A program made the translations under genes and the position numbers. The notes beneath the pieces are model-generated. The model was not told the DNA's origin. It made no database searches and saw only the letters and a program-made list of their open reading frames with translations. DNA of 38,421 nt, taken from positions 1-38,421 of the forward strand of contig CAXUBX010000024.1 of NCBI GenBank assembly GCA_964249405.1, in the 5' to 3' direction. This DNA is from CAXTPV01 sp964249405. GTDB taxonomy: Bacteria; Pseudomonadota; Alphaproteobacteria; Acetobacterales; Acetobacteraceae. Positions 32,283-38,421 of this stretch are shown piece by piece. Position 1 is the first letter of the stretch. Each line of letters begins with the position of its first letter.

Positions 32283-34118
32283 ATGGTTCGCCGCATATCG
32301 GCGCTCGGCCTGATCGCTGCGTCCGCTCCATGGTCGCACGCCGAAGCGTCTCCGAACGCCAGCTGGGCCGCGCTCGCCAGCGCCGCCGTCAAATCGCCGT
32401 TCGTCGCCGGGTCGGGCGACACGGCGTCGCAGTGGGTCGCCCCCGACGGGCGGCAGATCACGCTCACCATCAAGGGTCCGCATCCGACCAGCAGCGCCGT
32501 CGTCTCGGTCGCCCTCCCGCCGGCCGGAACCGACGCGACGCCGGTCCTCGCGGCCGCGATCGCGAGCGCGCGGACCAGCGGGGCCGCCACGATCTCGCTC
32601 GCCGTCGGAACCTACACCTTCAAGACCCTCGACAAGTCGCAACTCGGCCATCTGGTGATTTCCGGCCTGCACGACGTCACGATCCGGGGCAACGGATCGA
32701 ATTTCGTCTTCATGAACGACGCGGACGGCATCTATGTCACGGAGTGCCAGCGGCTGGTGCTGCAATCGGTCCGCGTCTCCTACGGCTTCAACACCGTCTC
32801 GCTCGGCACGATGGTGAACCAGAGTGGCCGCAACGCCCTCGTCGTCACGAGTTCACAATACCCGATCACCAGCGCCGACGGGATCGGCGCCATCGCCCAG
32901 TACGATCCCGTGAACAAGATCTTCGTTCCCAACGGAACAAGGATCTATCAGCCCGCCTCGCCGGGCCTCGTCGCGGCCGATACCTATGTGTCCTCATCGT
33001 TCAACGCATCCGGTCTCGCCGGCAAGACGTTCGCGATCCTCCACCACTACTACGGCGGGACTGCGGTCGAGCTCGAGGATTCGTTCCTGAGCGGCGCCCA
33101 GCAGGACCAGGACATCACGCTCGACAACGTCAGCGTGCAGTCCGGACCCGGCATGGGCATCATCGCCTACGGCGTCAAACGAGGCCTGTTCATCCTGAAC
33201 TCTTCGGTGGTGCCGCGTGCCGGCGGCCTGTTCAGCACCGAGTACGACGCCATGCATCTCCAGCAGGTCGGCGGCGACGTCTACATCGAGGACAACACCA
33301 TCTCCGGCCAGGGCGACGACGCGATCAACGCGGCATCCCCGATCAGCCCGCTCGTCAGCCTCGACCCGAGCGGCACGCAGCTGGTGCTCGGCGTCTATTC
33401 CCGCTTCGTGCAGACGGCCGACACGCTGGCGTTCTTCGATGCCGGCGACGACTACCTCGGATCGACCACGGTGAAGTCCGTGGTCTCCACCGGCTATCCG
33501 AACTCGTCCTTCGTGCTGTCGTCCGCCGTGCCCGGCGCGGGTCCTGGTGACGTCGTCCGCGACGTCGCGCTCACCAACGACCGCATGGTGATCGCCCGCA
33601 ACACCATATCCAACTGCGAGTGTCACGCGATCCTGCTCCAGACGCCCGACGCCCTCGTGCTCGACAACACCGTGTCGGGGACGGCGAACGGCGGGATCGA
33701 GGCGCTCAGCAACATCGGAACCTTCCAGGAAGGGACCGGCGCCATCAACGACATCATCGAGAACAACACCCTGTCCTCGACGGGCTTCGATCCGAGCATC
33801 ACGATGCCGTGGGGCGCGATCAGTCTCTACGGCGCGACGAATGCGGGATTGCAGACGAGCCCGATCAACTACAACGTCCAGATCCTGAACAATAGCGTCC
33901 AGAATGCGACGGGCACCGGTTGCGTCACCATCGCGAGCAGCAGCGGGGTTCGCGTCGCCGGCAATCTCTGTTCGAACACGAATGTCGGTCAGGCGGCGCA
34001 CACGCCGGCGATCGACATCCTCGACGCGGACACGGTGGCCTTGTCCGGCAACACGCTTTCCGGCGCCTCGACCGGACCCGTCGCCGTTGGAGCATCGACC
34101 GCCGCCATCTCGCAGTGA
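32283..34118 (+). CDS. Exported right-handed parallel beta-helix protein, copy 2
   Basis: A 611-aa paralogue of the preceding gene. The shared landmarks are PPAGTDATP, AVGTYTFKTL, GPGMGIIAYGVKRG, CHAILLQTPDALVLDN and IGTFQEGTGAINDIIENN. The signal peptide MVRRISALGLIAASAPWSHA supports the ATG at 32283, which has a GGGAG upstream. An in-frame ATG at 32241 would add 14 residues in front of the signal and is less likely. The helix strands are richer in Asn and Ser than in copy 1 (for example VQILNNSVQNATG). It is separated from copy 1 by about 140 nt, so it may have its own promoter. Tandem duplication followed by divergence is likely. Confidence 0.85.
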   Translation: MVRRISALGLIAASAPWSHAEASPNASWAALASAAVKSPFVAGSGDTASQWVAPDGRQITLTIKGPHPTSSAVVSVALPPAGTDATPVLAAAIASARTSGAATISLAVGTYTFKTLDKSQLGHLVISGLHDVTIRGNGSNFVFMNDADGIYVTECQRLVLQSVRVSYGFNTVSLGTMVNQSGRNALVVTSSQYPITSADGIGAIAQYDPVNKIFVPNGTRIYQPASPGLVAADTYVSSSFNASGLAGKTFAILHHYYGGTAVELEDSFLSGAQQDQDITLDNVSVQSGPGMGIIAYGVKRGLFILNSSVVPRAGGLFSTEYDAMHLQQVGGDVYIEDNTISGQGDDAINAASPISPLVSLDPSGTQLVLGVYSRFVQTADTLAFFDAGDDYLGSTTVKSVVSTGYPNSSFVLSSAVPGAGPGDVVRDVALTNDRMVIARNTISNCECHAILLQTPDALVLDNTVSGTANGGIEALSNIGTFQEGTGAINDIIENNTLSSTGFDPSITMPWGAISLYGATNAGLQTSPINYNVQILNNSVQNATGTGCVTIASSSGVRVAGNLCSNTNVGQAAHTPAIDILDADTVALSGNTLSGASTGPVAVGASTAAISQ

Positions 34119-34125
34119 GGCTGAA

Positions 34126-34148
34126 CGTTCCGCTCAAGCGCGGGAACG
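34126..34148 (+). terminator. Hairpin after the second beta-helix gene
   Basis: CGTTCC (34126-34131) pairs with GGAACG (34143-34148); two more G-C pairs can form inside. It begins 8 nt after the stop and may end the exopolysaccharide transcript. No T-tract follows, so the call is weak. Confidence 0.35.
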
Positions 34149-34242
34149 GCGGATCGCGCGCCGTACTGATCCTCGAAAGACTTCGCATCCGCTCGTCCTG
34201 CAATCCCGTAATCGAACCGCACGATGATGGAAGGAGAGAACC

Positions 34243-34569
34243 ATGCGGGACCTTCCGAGCCGGGATCCGGTCGGCGGCATCTCCGGCATCTTCTTTGACC
34301 TCGAGGAACTTCAGGCGCTCTGCGGGATCGGGTTTCCCGACCTCGACGTCGAGATCGAGGTCACCGATCCCGAGTTCGAGGAGATCGCGATCTTCCGGCT
34401 TTCGGCGATGCCGTCCGTGGTGGTGGCAACCGTGCACAAGAACGCGACCGGCACTCTGGTCCTGACCGGCGTTGAACGGACCGATCCGGACGGACCACCG
34501 GCCTGTCTTTCGAAGTTCGCGGACGTTGCGCCGGTCGGGCCGGCCCTGAAGGCGCTCGTCGCCCGCTGA
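34243..34569 (+). CDS. Unrecognised ~110-aa protein, copy 1 (upstream of the aldolase)
   Basis: A 108-aa soluble protein without signal or membrane segment. It has a strong Shine-Dalgarno (AAGGAGA). The pattern is ISGIFFDLEELQALCGIG, then FEEIAIFRL, then PSVVVATVHKNATGTLVLTG, which reads as a mixed alpha/beta fold with a central pair of strands. A paralogue with the same order of blocks lies on the other side of the aldolase gene at 35736. I know no family name for it. The intact frame, good ribosome site and paralogy support a real gene. Confidence 0.72.
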   Translation: MRDLPSRDPVGGISGIFFDLEELQALCGIGFPDLDVEIEVTDPEFEEIAIFRLSAMPSVVVATVHKNATGTLVLTGVERTDPDGPPACLSKFADVAPVGPALKALVAR

Positions 34570-34712
34570 CACGCCGCCCGTCCTGTCGTCGGCCGCCGCG
34601 GCCGCTCCCGGTCGCTGACGAGCACCGAGCCGCCCGCCCTCGGCGATTGCGCCGCTCCGCGGCGGCGTGCGAGTTTTCCCGACCGCAGGTCCGGGCGGCA
34701 GAGGAGGCGAGC

Positions 34713-35609
34713 ATGGCCGACGAGAAGATGATTGCGCAGGTGACCGAGAGCCCCGGCTTCATCGCGGCGCTCGACCAGAGCGGCGGCTCGACCCCTGGCG
34801 CCCTGAAGCTCTATGGCATCCCCGAGACCGCCTATGACGGCGAGGCCGAGATGTTCCGGTTGATGCACGCGATGCGTGTGCGGGTCATCACGGCACCCGC
34901 CTTCACGGGTCGTCGGGTGATCGCGACCATCCTGTTCGAGCAGACGATGGACGGCGAGGCGGAGGGCAGGCCCGTGCCCTCCTATCTCTGGGAGGAGCGG
35001 GGGGTCGTCCCGTTCGTCAAAGTCGACAAGGGGCTCGAAGCCGAGAGCGACGGCGTGAGCCTGATGAAGGCGATCCCGGACCTCGACCGATTGCTGGAGC
35101 GTGCGGTGCGGCTCGGCGTCGCCGGCACGAAGATGCGTTCCACCATCCGGCTTCCGGACCAGAAGGGGATCGCCGCGATCGCGCGTCAGCAATTCGAGAT
35201 CGGCGAGACGATCGCCGGCTACGGCCTGATGCCGATCCTCGAACCCGAGGTCCTGATCAAGAGCCCGGACAAGAAGGGTGCCGAGGCGATCCTGTCGGCC
35301 GAGCTCCGGAAGGGCCTCGACGCCCTTCCCGAAGGCCGCCGTGTCATGCTGAAGCTGACGATTCCGGACGAGCCCGACCATTACCGGCCGCTGATCGAAC
35401 ACCCGCGTGTCGCTCGGGTGGTGGCGCTGTCGGGCGGCTACGAGCGCGACGAAGCCTGCGAGCGGTTGGCGCGCAACCACGAGATGATCGGCAGCTTCTC
35501 CCGTGCGCTCCTCCAGGATCTCAAGGATTCGATGTCGGATGCCGAGTTCGATGCGGCGCTCGCCGCGGCCGTCGACGAGATCTACGCCGCCTCCACCGAG
35601 AAGCACTGA
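34713..35609 (+). CDS. fda: Fructose-bisphosphate aldolase, class I
   Basis: A 298-aa Schiff-base aldolase of the bacterial ~296-aa class I group (as in Staphylococcus). Family segments, in order, are GFIAALDQSGGSTPGALK, EMFRLMHAMRVRVIT, ILFEQTMD, PFVKVDKGLE, GTKMRSTI, PILEPEVLIKSPDK, VMLKLTIPDEPDHY (the likely Schiff-base Lys is in MLKLT) and VVALSGGY. It cleaves or forms fructose-1,6-bisphosphate in glycolysis, gluconeogenesis or the Calvin cycle. The ATG is preceded by AGAGGAGG. It lies between two copies of an unrecognised small protein; no other carbon-fixation gene is present. Confidence 0.94.
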   Translation: MADEKMIAQVTESPGFIAALDQSGGSTPGALKLYGIPETAYDGEAEMFRLMHAMRVRVITAPAFTGRRVIATILFEQTMDGEAEGRPVPSYLWEERGVVPFVKVDKGLEAESDGVSLMKAIPDLDRLLERAVRLGVAGTKMRSTIRLPDQKGIAAIARQQFEIGETIAGYGLMPILEPEVLIKSPDKKGAEAILSAELRKGLDALPEGRRVMLKLTIPDEPDHYRPLIEHPRVARVVALSGGYERDEACERLARNHEMIGSFSRALLQDLKDSMSDAEFDAALAAAVDEIYAASTEKH

Positions 35610-35659
35610 CTGGCGGCCGGCACCGGCCGGGGTCGAGCCTGATCACGCTGGCTCGCCAG
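35610..35659 (+). terminator. Structured 3' region after the aldolase gene
   Basis: Directly after the stop, CGGCCGG (35614-35620) pairs with CCGGCCG (35623-35629), and CGAGCC (35634-35639) pairs with GGCTCG (35650-35655). An outer stem CTGGCG/CGCCAG (35610-35615 with 35654-35659) can form as an alternative to both. This suggests a terminator or a switchable 3' structure. No T-run is seen. Confidence 0.4.
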
Positions 35660-35735
35660 GACGGTTGCTGCCCTGCATCCAACCCGCCGTTCAAAGCGTA
35701 ATCGGCTGGAACGTACCTGAGCGGGATGGCTGGCG

Positions 35736-36086
35736 ATGCTTGACTTTGGTGACCGGGACCGGCCGACCGACGTTGCCGGGGTCTATTTCGAGATCGAGGA
35801 GCTGCAGGTGCTGCTGGGCTTGGCAGTGCGCGGTTTTCGCGTCGAGGTCACCGCAACCAGCGCGTTGTATGAGGAGGTTGTGGTCTTCCGCCGCGATGGG
35901 TCGCCCGCCGTCGTTCTCGCGACGCTCCACAAGTCTCCGGACGGTTTCCTGATCCTGACCAGACAGGATCCGGACAATCCGTTCGGTGCGCCGAGCAGTC
36001 GGGACGCCTTCCAGGATCTTGAAACGGCCGTTCCGACGCTGCGGCGGCTTCTCGCCCGGCAACCGAGCCGCGGAGCGCAGAGGTAG
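35736..36086 (+). CDS. Unrecognised ~110-aa protein, copy 2 (downstream of the aldolase)
   Basis: A 116-aa paralogue of the protein at 34243. The blocks align as VAGVYFEIEELQVLLGLA, YEEVVVFRR, PAVVLATLHKSPDGFLILTR, and a C-terminal helix ending LRRLLAR (ALKALVAR in copy 1). There is no signal peptide or membrane helix. The Shine-Dalgarno is weaker (GGGATGG). The conserved E-E-L-Q-x-L-x-G and A-T-[VL]-H-K blocks under heavy divergence point to selection, so both copies are likely functional. Its function is unknown. Confidence 0.72.
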   Translation: MLDFGDRDRPTDVAGVYFEIEELQVLLGLAVRGFRVEVTATSALYEEVVVFRRDGSPAVVLATLHKSPDGFLILTRQDPDNPFGAPSSRDAFQDLETAVPTLRRLLARQPSRGAQR

Positions 36087-36716
36087 CCTAGGGGATCCGT
36101 TCAGATCCACTCGGTTGCGATACTGACGACGTGTACCCGGGAAGACGTGCGGAGACGTCGAGGGCTCTTGCGGCGTGGCGGTCGACGAACCCGGACCTTG
36201 GTCAGCGGCACTGGGGAGACGTTCGGACAAGGGGGCACGAACAGCCCGCATCCTCGATGGGCACGGCCCCGGCCGCCGCTTGGTAGGCAAGGCGTTGTCG
36301 CGCCAGTCGGCAAGCACGATCCGCCCGGCACGGACGGCGAGCGAAGCCTCAGTCGGCATCGGCCCTAGGCGTGCCCCAATCCTTGTCGAATGTGTGGCTG
36401 TCGGCCGAGCCGGCCACGTGATCGGCCACGCGTTCGCGCTCCTAACGAACCCACGCGCGGCGCGCCTCGCGGGCGGCCCGTGTGGCGAGATCGCGCAGTG
36501 AGGTGGGCAAGCCGACCCCTCGCGGTGCGCCTGTGTCTTAAGTTCGCCGCGGACATCGTCGTCGGGTGGATGGAGACTGGCTGACCTATGGCGGTCGCCT
36601 CTTGACCGCGTCAACACACTACACCGCTCAACGAGGTTCGATTCGCAATGAAGGCCGTTGTGGCTGTCGAGTGTTTCCAGCTCAGGATCATCCGCCCCGG
36701 CCGGCCTGATCCTCGA
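36087..36716. other. Stretch without a convincing gene
   Basis: Only short overlapping frames in several phases occur here, none with a family motif, a good ribosome site or a smooth protein composition. The sequence looks less GC-rich than the rest of the window, and its frames read like decayed coding DNA. I see no terminal inverted repeats, transposase motif or RNA gene in it. Confidence 0.6.
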
Positions 36717-37028
36717 TCATGGCCACAGCCCTCCGGCGCGGTTAGACGGCCAATTGCGCATCCGGTCCGAGACGCTGCAACCAAGCGTGTTCACCAGGAT
36801 GCGCGATCGCTCGAGTTCGACCGGGTCGCGCGTCGTCAGCAGGCGCTCTACGACCCGGTCGCAGACGACGTGGAGCTTTCGGCTCGACGCCGATGGAGAC
36901 AGGACGTCGAGCACCTCGCCGACGAGCAGGCTCACTATGACGGTTAGCCACACGGGGGAGAGGATGGCCGGGATCCAGGAAAAGCGGACGAACCAGGGTT
37001 GACGTGGGCTCTCAAGCGAGGTGGACAT
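36717..37028 (-). CDS. Small hypothetical membrane protein
   Basis: A 103-aa protein starting at the ATG at 37028, behind a GAAGGGAGCAGG ribosome site. It has a basic N-terminus (SLESPRQPWFVRF), one strong membrane helix (PAILSPVWLTVIVSLLVGEVLDVL) and a charged amphipathic tail (KLHVVCDRVVERLLTTRD, then PVELERSRILVN). The frame extends upstream of 37028, but that part has no protein-like character. No family is recognised. The tail could lie along the cytoplasmic membrane face or bind a partner. Confidence 0.5.
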   Translation of the reverse strand: MSTSLESPRQPWFVRFSWIPAILSPVWLTVIVSLLVGEVLDVLSPSASSRKLHVVCDRVVERLLTTRDPVELERSRILVNTLGCSVSDRMRNWPSNRAGGLWP

Positions 37029-37276
37029 GGGCCTGCTCCCTTCGGTTGTGCTGCTCCTGCAGCACGCAGAGTGCGAGGAAGCCGGGGGCGTCGGCGTGCC
37101 GAAACCCCGGAAATGGGGCTGACCAGCCGTGATGGCGTGGCTGATTACGCTGGTCGCACAAAGCAGGCGACACCACAGAATAGAAGCACCCTGAGTGGCT
37201 TCGCCGTTGTCTCTCTTCCCTCTCGATCTCACCCACTCCTGCGATGATCAATCCCGCAGCAATGTCCTGAGCAGCC

Positions 37277-37564
37277 CTACAATCCTTGGACCAGGGTCGC
37301 CCGATACACCGCACCCTTGAACCGGTGCTCTCTGACCTCCCGATACGCCGGACTCTCATACCAAGTCTTGGCAGCTTCCACCGTCGGGAACTCGGCGACG
37401 ACGGTGCCCTCGTTTGGAGGCCCTTCTAGGTCCTCATGTTTTCCGTAGGCCGCCAAGATCCTGACGGGATGACCGGCGAAGGTGTCGCGGACCTGCTCCT
37501 GATAGAGCTCCATCTCGGCGGGCTCGGTGATCTTTTCGCGAGTGAACACGAAGTAGGCCGGCAT
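37277..37564 (-). CDS. DUF1330 family protein
   Basis: A 95-aa protein of the small dimeric alpha/beta-barrel type known as DUF1330. It begins MPAYFVFTREKITEPAEME (strand and helix), has VRILAAYGKHEDLEG (strand with His) and VAEFPTVEAAKTWYESPAY, the conserved FPxxExAxxWYxSPxY signature, and ends GAVYRATLVQGL. The start at 37564 has an AGGGGAGAAGA ribosome site; the frame before it is not coding. The biochemical function of the family is not settled. The region around it appears less GC-rich than the photosynthesis and polysaccharide genes. Confidence 0.88.
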   Translation of the reverse strand: MPAYFVFTREKITEPAEMELYQEQVRDTFAGHPVRILAAYGKHEDLEGPPNEGTVVAEFPTVEAAKTWYESPAYREVREHRFKGAVYRATLVQGL

Positions 37565-37647
37565 CGGTCTTCTCCCCTGACTGGTCGATGGACCTTGGTG
37601 CTCGCAGTCGCTGGAGCCACGCCACAACGACGGAGATCGAGGCCGTC

Positions 37648-38157
37648 TTAGGCCTTGCCCGGGCCAAGCGCCTTCAGCTCGCCGATATGGCGGACCACAA
37701 TGCGGTGCGTCTCGGCAGCGAATGCGCGGAGCTGCGGGTTGGTGCCATGCGCGGCCTCTTTGGCGAACGCGGCGCCATCCTTCGCGTGGATGACTTCCAT
37801 GTCCTGAAGGTAGGCTGCGTCGAACGCCGTGCCCGAGAGGCTCTTGAGGCTATCTAGTTCCTTCTCGAACTGTGGGTTCAGGGTGCTGGGGAAGTCGAGC
37901 CCGTTTGCGGAGGCAATCGACTTGAGCTTGTCGCCGACGCCCGTATGGTCGTGTGCTTCCGTGTTGCCCTGGTCGCGGATGTCGGCCGTGCTGCCTTGCT
38001 GCGCGCCGACCTGTCCCGCCGCGACCTCGAACATGCCGCCCTGACTGACCGTCGCGACGAAGGTCCGATCCTGCGCGGACAGGTCGGCGGCGCGCGCGGC
38101 TCCAGCTAGGCCGACCGCGACGACGAGGTAGATTGGCGTGGCGAGGGTCGGGTTCAT
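37648..38157 (-). CDS. DUF4142 family exported protein (ferritin-like helical domain)
   Basis: A 169-aa exported protein. The signal peptide is NPTLATPIYLVVAVGLAGAA, with cleavage near ARA-ADLS. The mature part opens LSAQDRTFVATVSQGGMFEVAAGQ, the typical DUF4142 first helix. It continues with a conserved helix holding KSLSGTAFDAAYLQDMEVIHAKD and ends with a His-containing helix (THRIVVRHIGEL). The family folds as a four-helix bundle and is often stress-induced; no enzyme activity is established. The start at 38157 fits the signal peptide. Confidence 0.88.
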   Translation of the reverse strand: MNPTLATPIYLVVAVGLAGAARAADLSAQDRTFVATVSQGGMFEVAAGQVGAQQGSTADIRDQGNTEAHDHTGVGDKLKSIASANGLDFPSTLNPQFEKELDSLKSLSGTAFDAAYLQDMEVIHAKDGAAFAKEAAHGTNPQLRAFAAETHRIVVRHIGELKALGPGKA

Positions 38158-38243
38158 TCGTGGATAATCCTTGGGACGTGTCGGAGAGCAACATCGACGT
38201 CGCGCAGGGAGTTCCACTTCGAGGTGGGGGCATTCAGGGCTGA

Positions 38244-38257
38244 AGCGCTTCGGCGCT
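38244..38257. terminator. UUCG-type hairpin between the DUF4142 gene and tRNA-Gln
   Basis: AGCGC-TTCG-GCGCT forms a 5-bp stem closing a C(TTCG)G tetraloop on the plus strand. It lies about 110 nt beyond the 3' end of the tRNA (minus strand) and may end that transcript, although read in that direction the loop is CGAA and no T-tract follows. The remaining ~200 nt of this gap hold no gene. Confidence 0.25.
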
Positions 38258-38366
38258 CAACCTCGGACGGATGATGTCAGGCCGAGGCGGAGTATTCGGG
38301 CACCACCTCCCCGGCAGCGCTCATTGCCCGACGAGCCACAGGGTGACCCTTGCAGGCGGGGTAAAC

Positions 38367-38421
38367 TGGCTGGGGGACCTGGATTCGAACCAGGGCTGAC
38401 CGGGTCAGAGCCGGCCGTTCT
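38367..38421 (-). tRNA. tRNA-Gln (anticodon CUG), 3' part
   Basis: Read on the minus strand: the anticodon stem GCCGG/CCGGT around a 7-nt loop with CTG (plus-strand CAG at 38406-38408) preceded by T and followed by A. Then come a 5-nt variable loop, a T-arm CCTGG-TTCGAAT-CCAGG (plus 38378-38394), the 3' acceptor strand TCCCCCA, discriminator G and an encoded CCA (plus TGG at 38367-38369). The 5' acceptor and D-arm lie beyond the window. The acceptor 3' strand predicts a 5' strand TGGGGGA, typical of glutamine tRNAs. Confidence 0.9.

Noticed and set aside
36147..36617. Short frames on both strands between the aldolase-linked gene and the small membrane protein
   Set aside because: They overlap one another, have no ribosome site and no recognisable motif. 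I looked for transposase signatures and terminal inverted repeats and found none.
36632..36643. GGTTCGATTCGC, resembling a tRNA T-loop and a possible attachment-site copy
   Set aside because: It matches the tRNA-Gln T-arm only over the short generic TTCGA core and has no pairing stem, so it is not evidence of a duplicated integration site.
1..38421. CRISPR arrays, rRNA genes and insertion sequences
   Set aside because: No regularly spaced repeats, rRNA-like stretches or transposase motifs were seen on either strand.

Overview
The window is very GC-rich DNA from a phototrophic alphaproteobacterium. This follows from a bacteriochlorophyll a / carotenoid / type-II reaction-centre photosynthesis gene cluster (PGC) that fills roughly the first 17.7 kb. 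Gene order (bchD-bchO, then divergent crtDC / crtEF, then bchCXYZ-pufBALMC) follows the classical purple-bacterial PGC. A tetraheme pufC is present and no pufQ or pufX is visible. I cannot name the genus from the sequence alone.

Region 1 (1-3257): the 3' end of bchD and bchO (Mg-chelatase side), a 79-aa membrane protein coupled to bchO, an aldo/keto reductase, an antibiotic-biosynthesis-monooxygenase-fold protein (minus strand) and a VOC/glyoxalase protein. In Rhodobacter-type clusters this place holds crtA, crtI and crtB; none of these is in the window.

Region 2 (3258-7736): crtC and crtD on the minus strand, diverging from crtE and crtF. These supply GGPP and carry out hydration, desaturation and methylation of the carotenoid ends.

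Region 3 (7737-17687): an apparent superoperon bchC-bchX-bchY-bchZ-pufB-pufA-pufL-pufM-pufC with mostly overlapping or nearly abutting genes. It is extended by an unusual triheme cytochrome c and a 75-aa two-helix membrane protein, both coupled by start/stop overlaps. A perfect PpsR/CrtJ-type palindrome lies upstream of bchC. A longer element upstream of bchC (27 of 32 bases identical, with TGTC repeated every 13 nt) recurs between crtD and crtE. An S9-family peptidase (17751-19676) follows.

Region 4 (19921-34118): an exopolysaccharide locus. It holds UDP-glucose dehydrogenase, a membrane priming sugar-phosphate transferase, four GT4-type glycosyltransferases, a Wzx-like flippase, a membrane acyltransferase and two paralogous exported right-handed beta-helix proteins. 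Most of its genes are tightly overlapped. No polymerase (Wzy) or chain-length regulator is seen here. Two inverted repeats mark the likely control region in front of the priming transferase.

Region 5 (34243-36086): a class I fructose-bisphosphate aldolase flanked on both sides by members of an unrecognised ~110-aa protein family. Region 6 (36087-38421) appears less GC-rich: a 630-nt stretch without a convincing gene, then a small membrane protein, a DUF1330 protein and a DUF4142 protein, all on the minus strand. The window ends inside a tRNA-Gln(CUG) gene whose 3' end faces this region.
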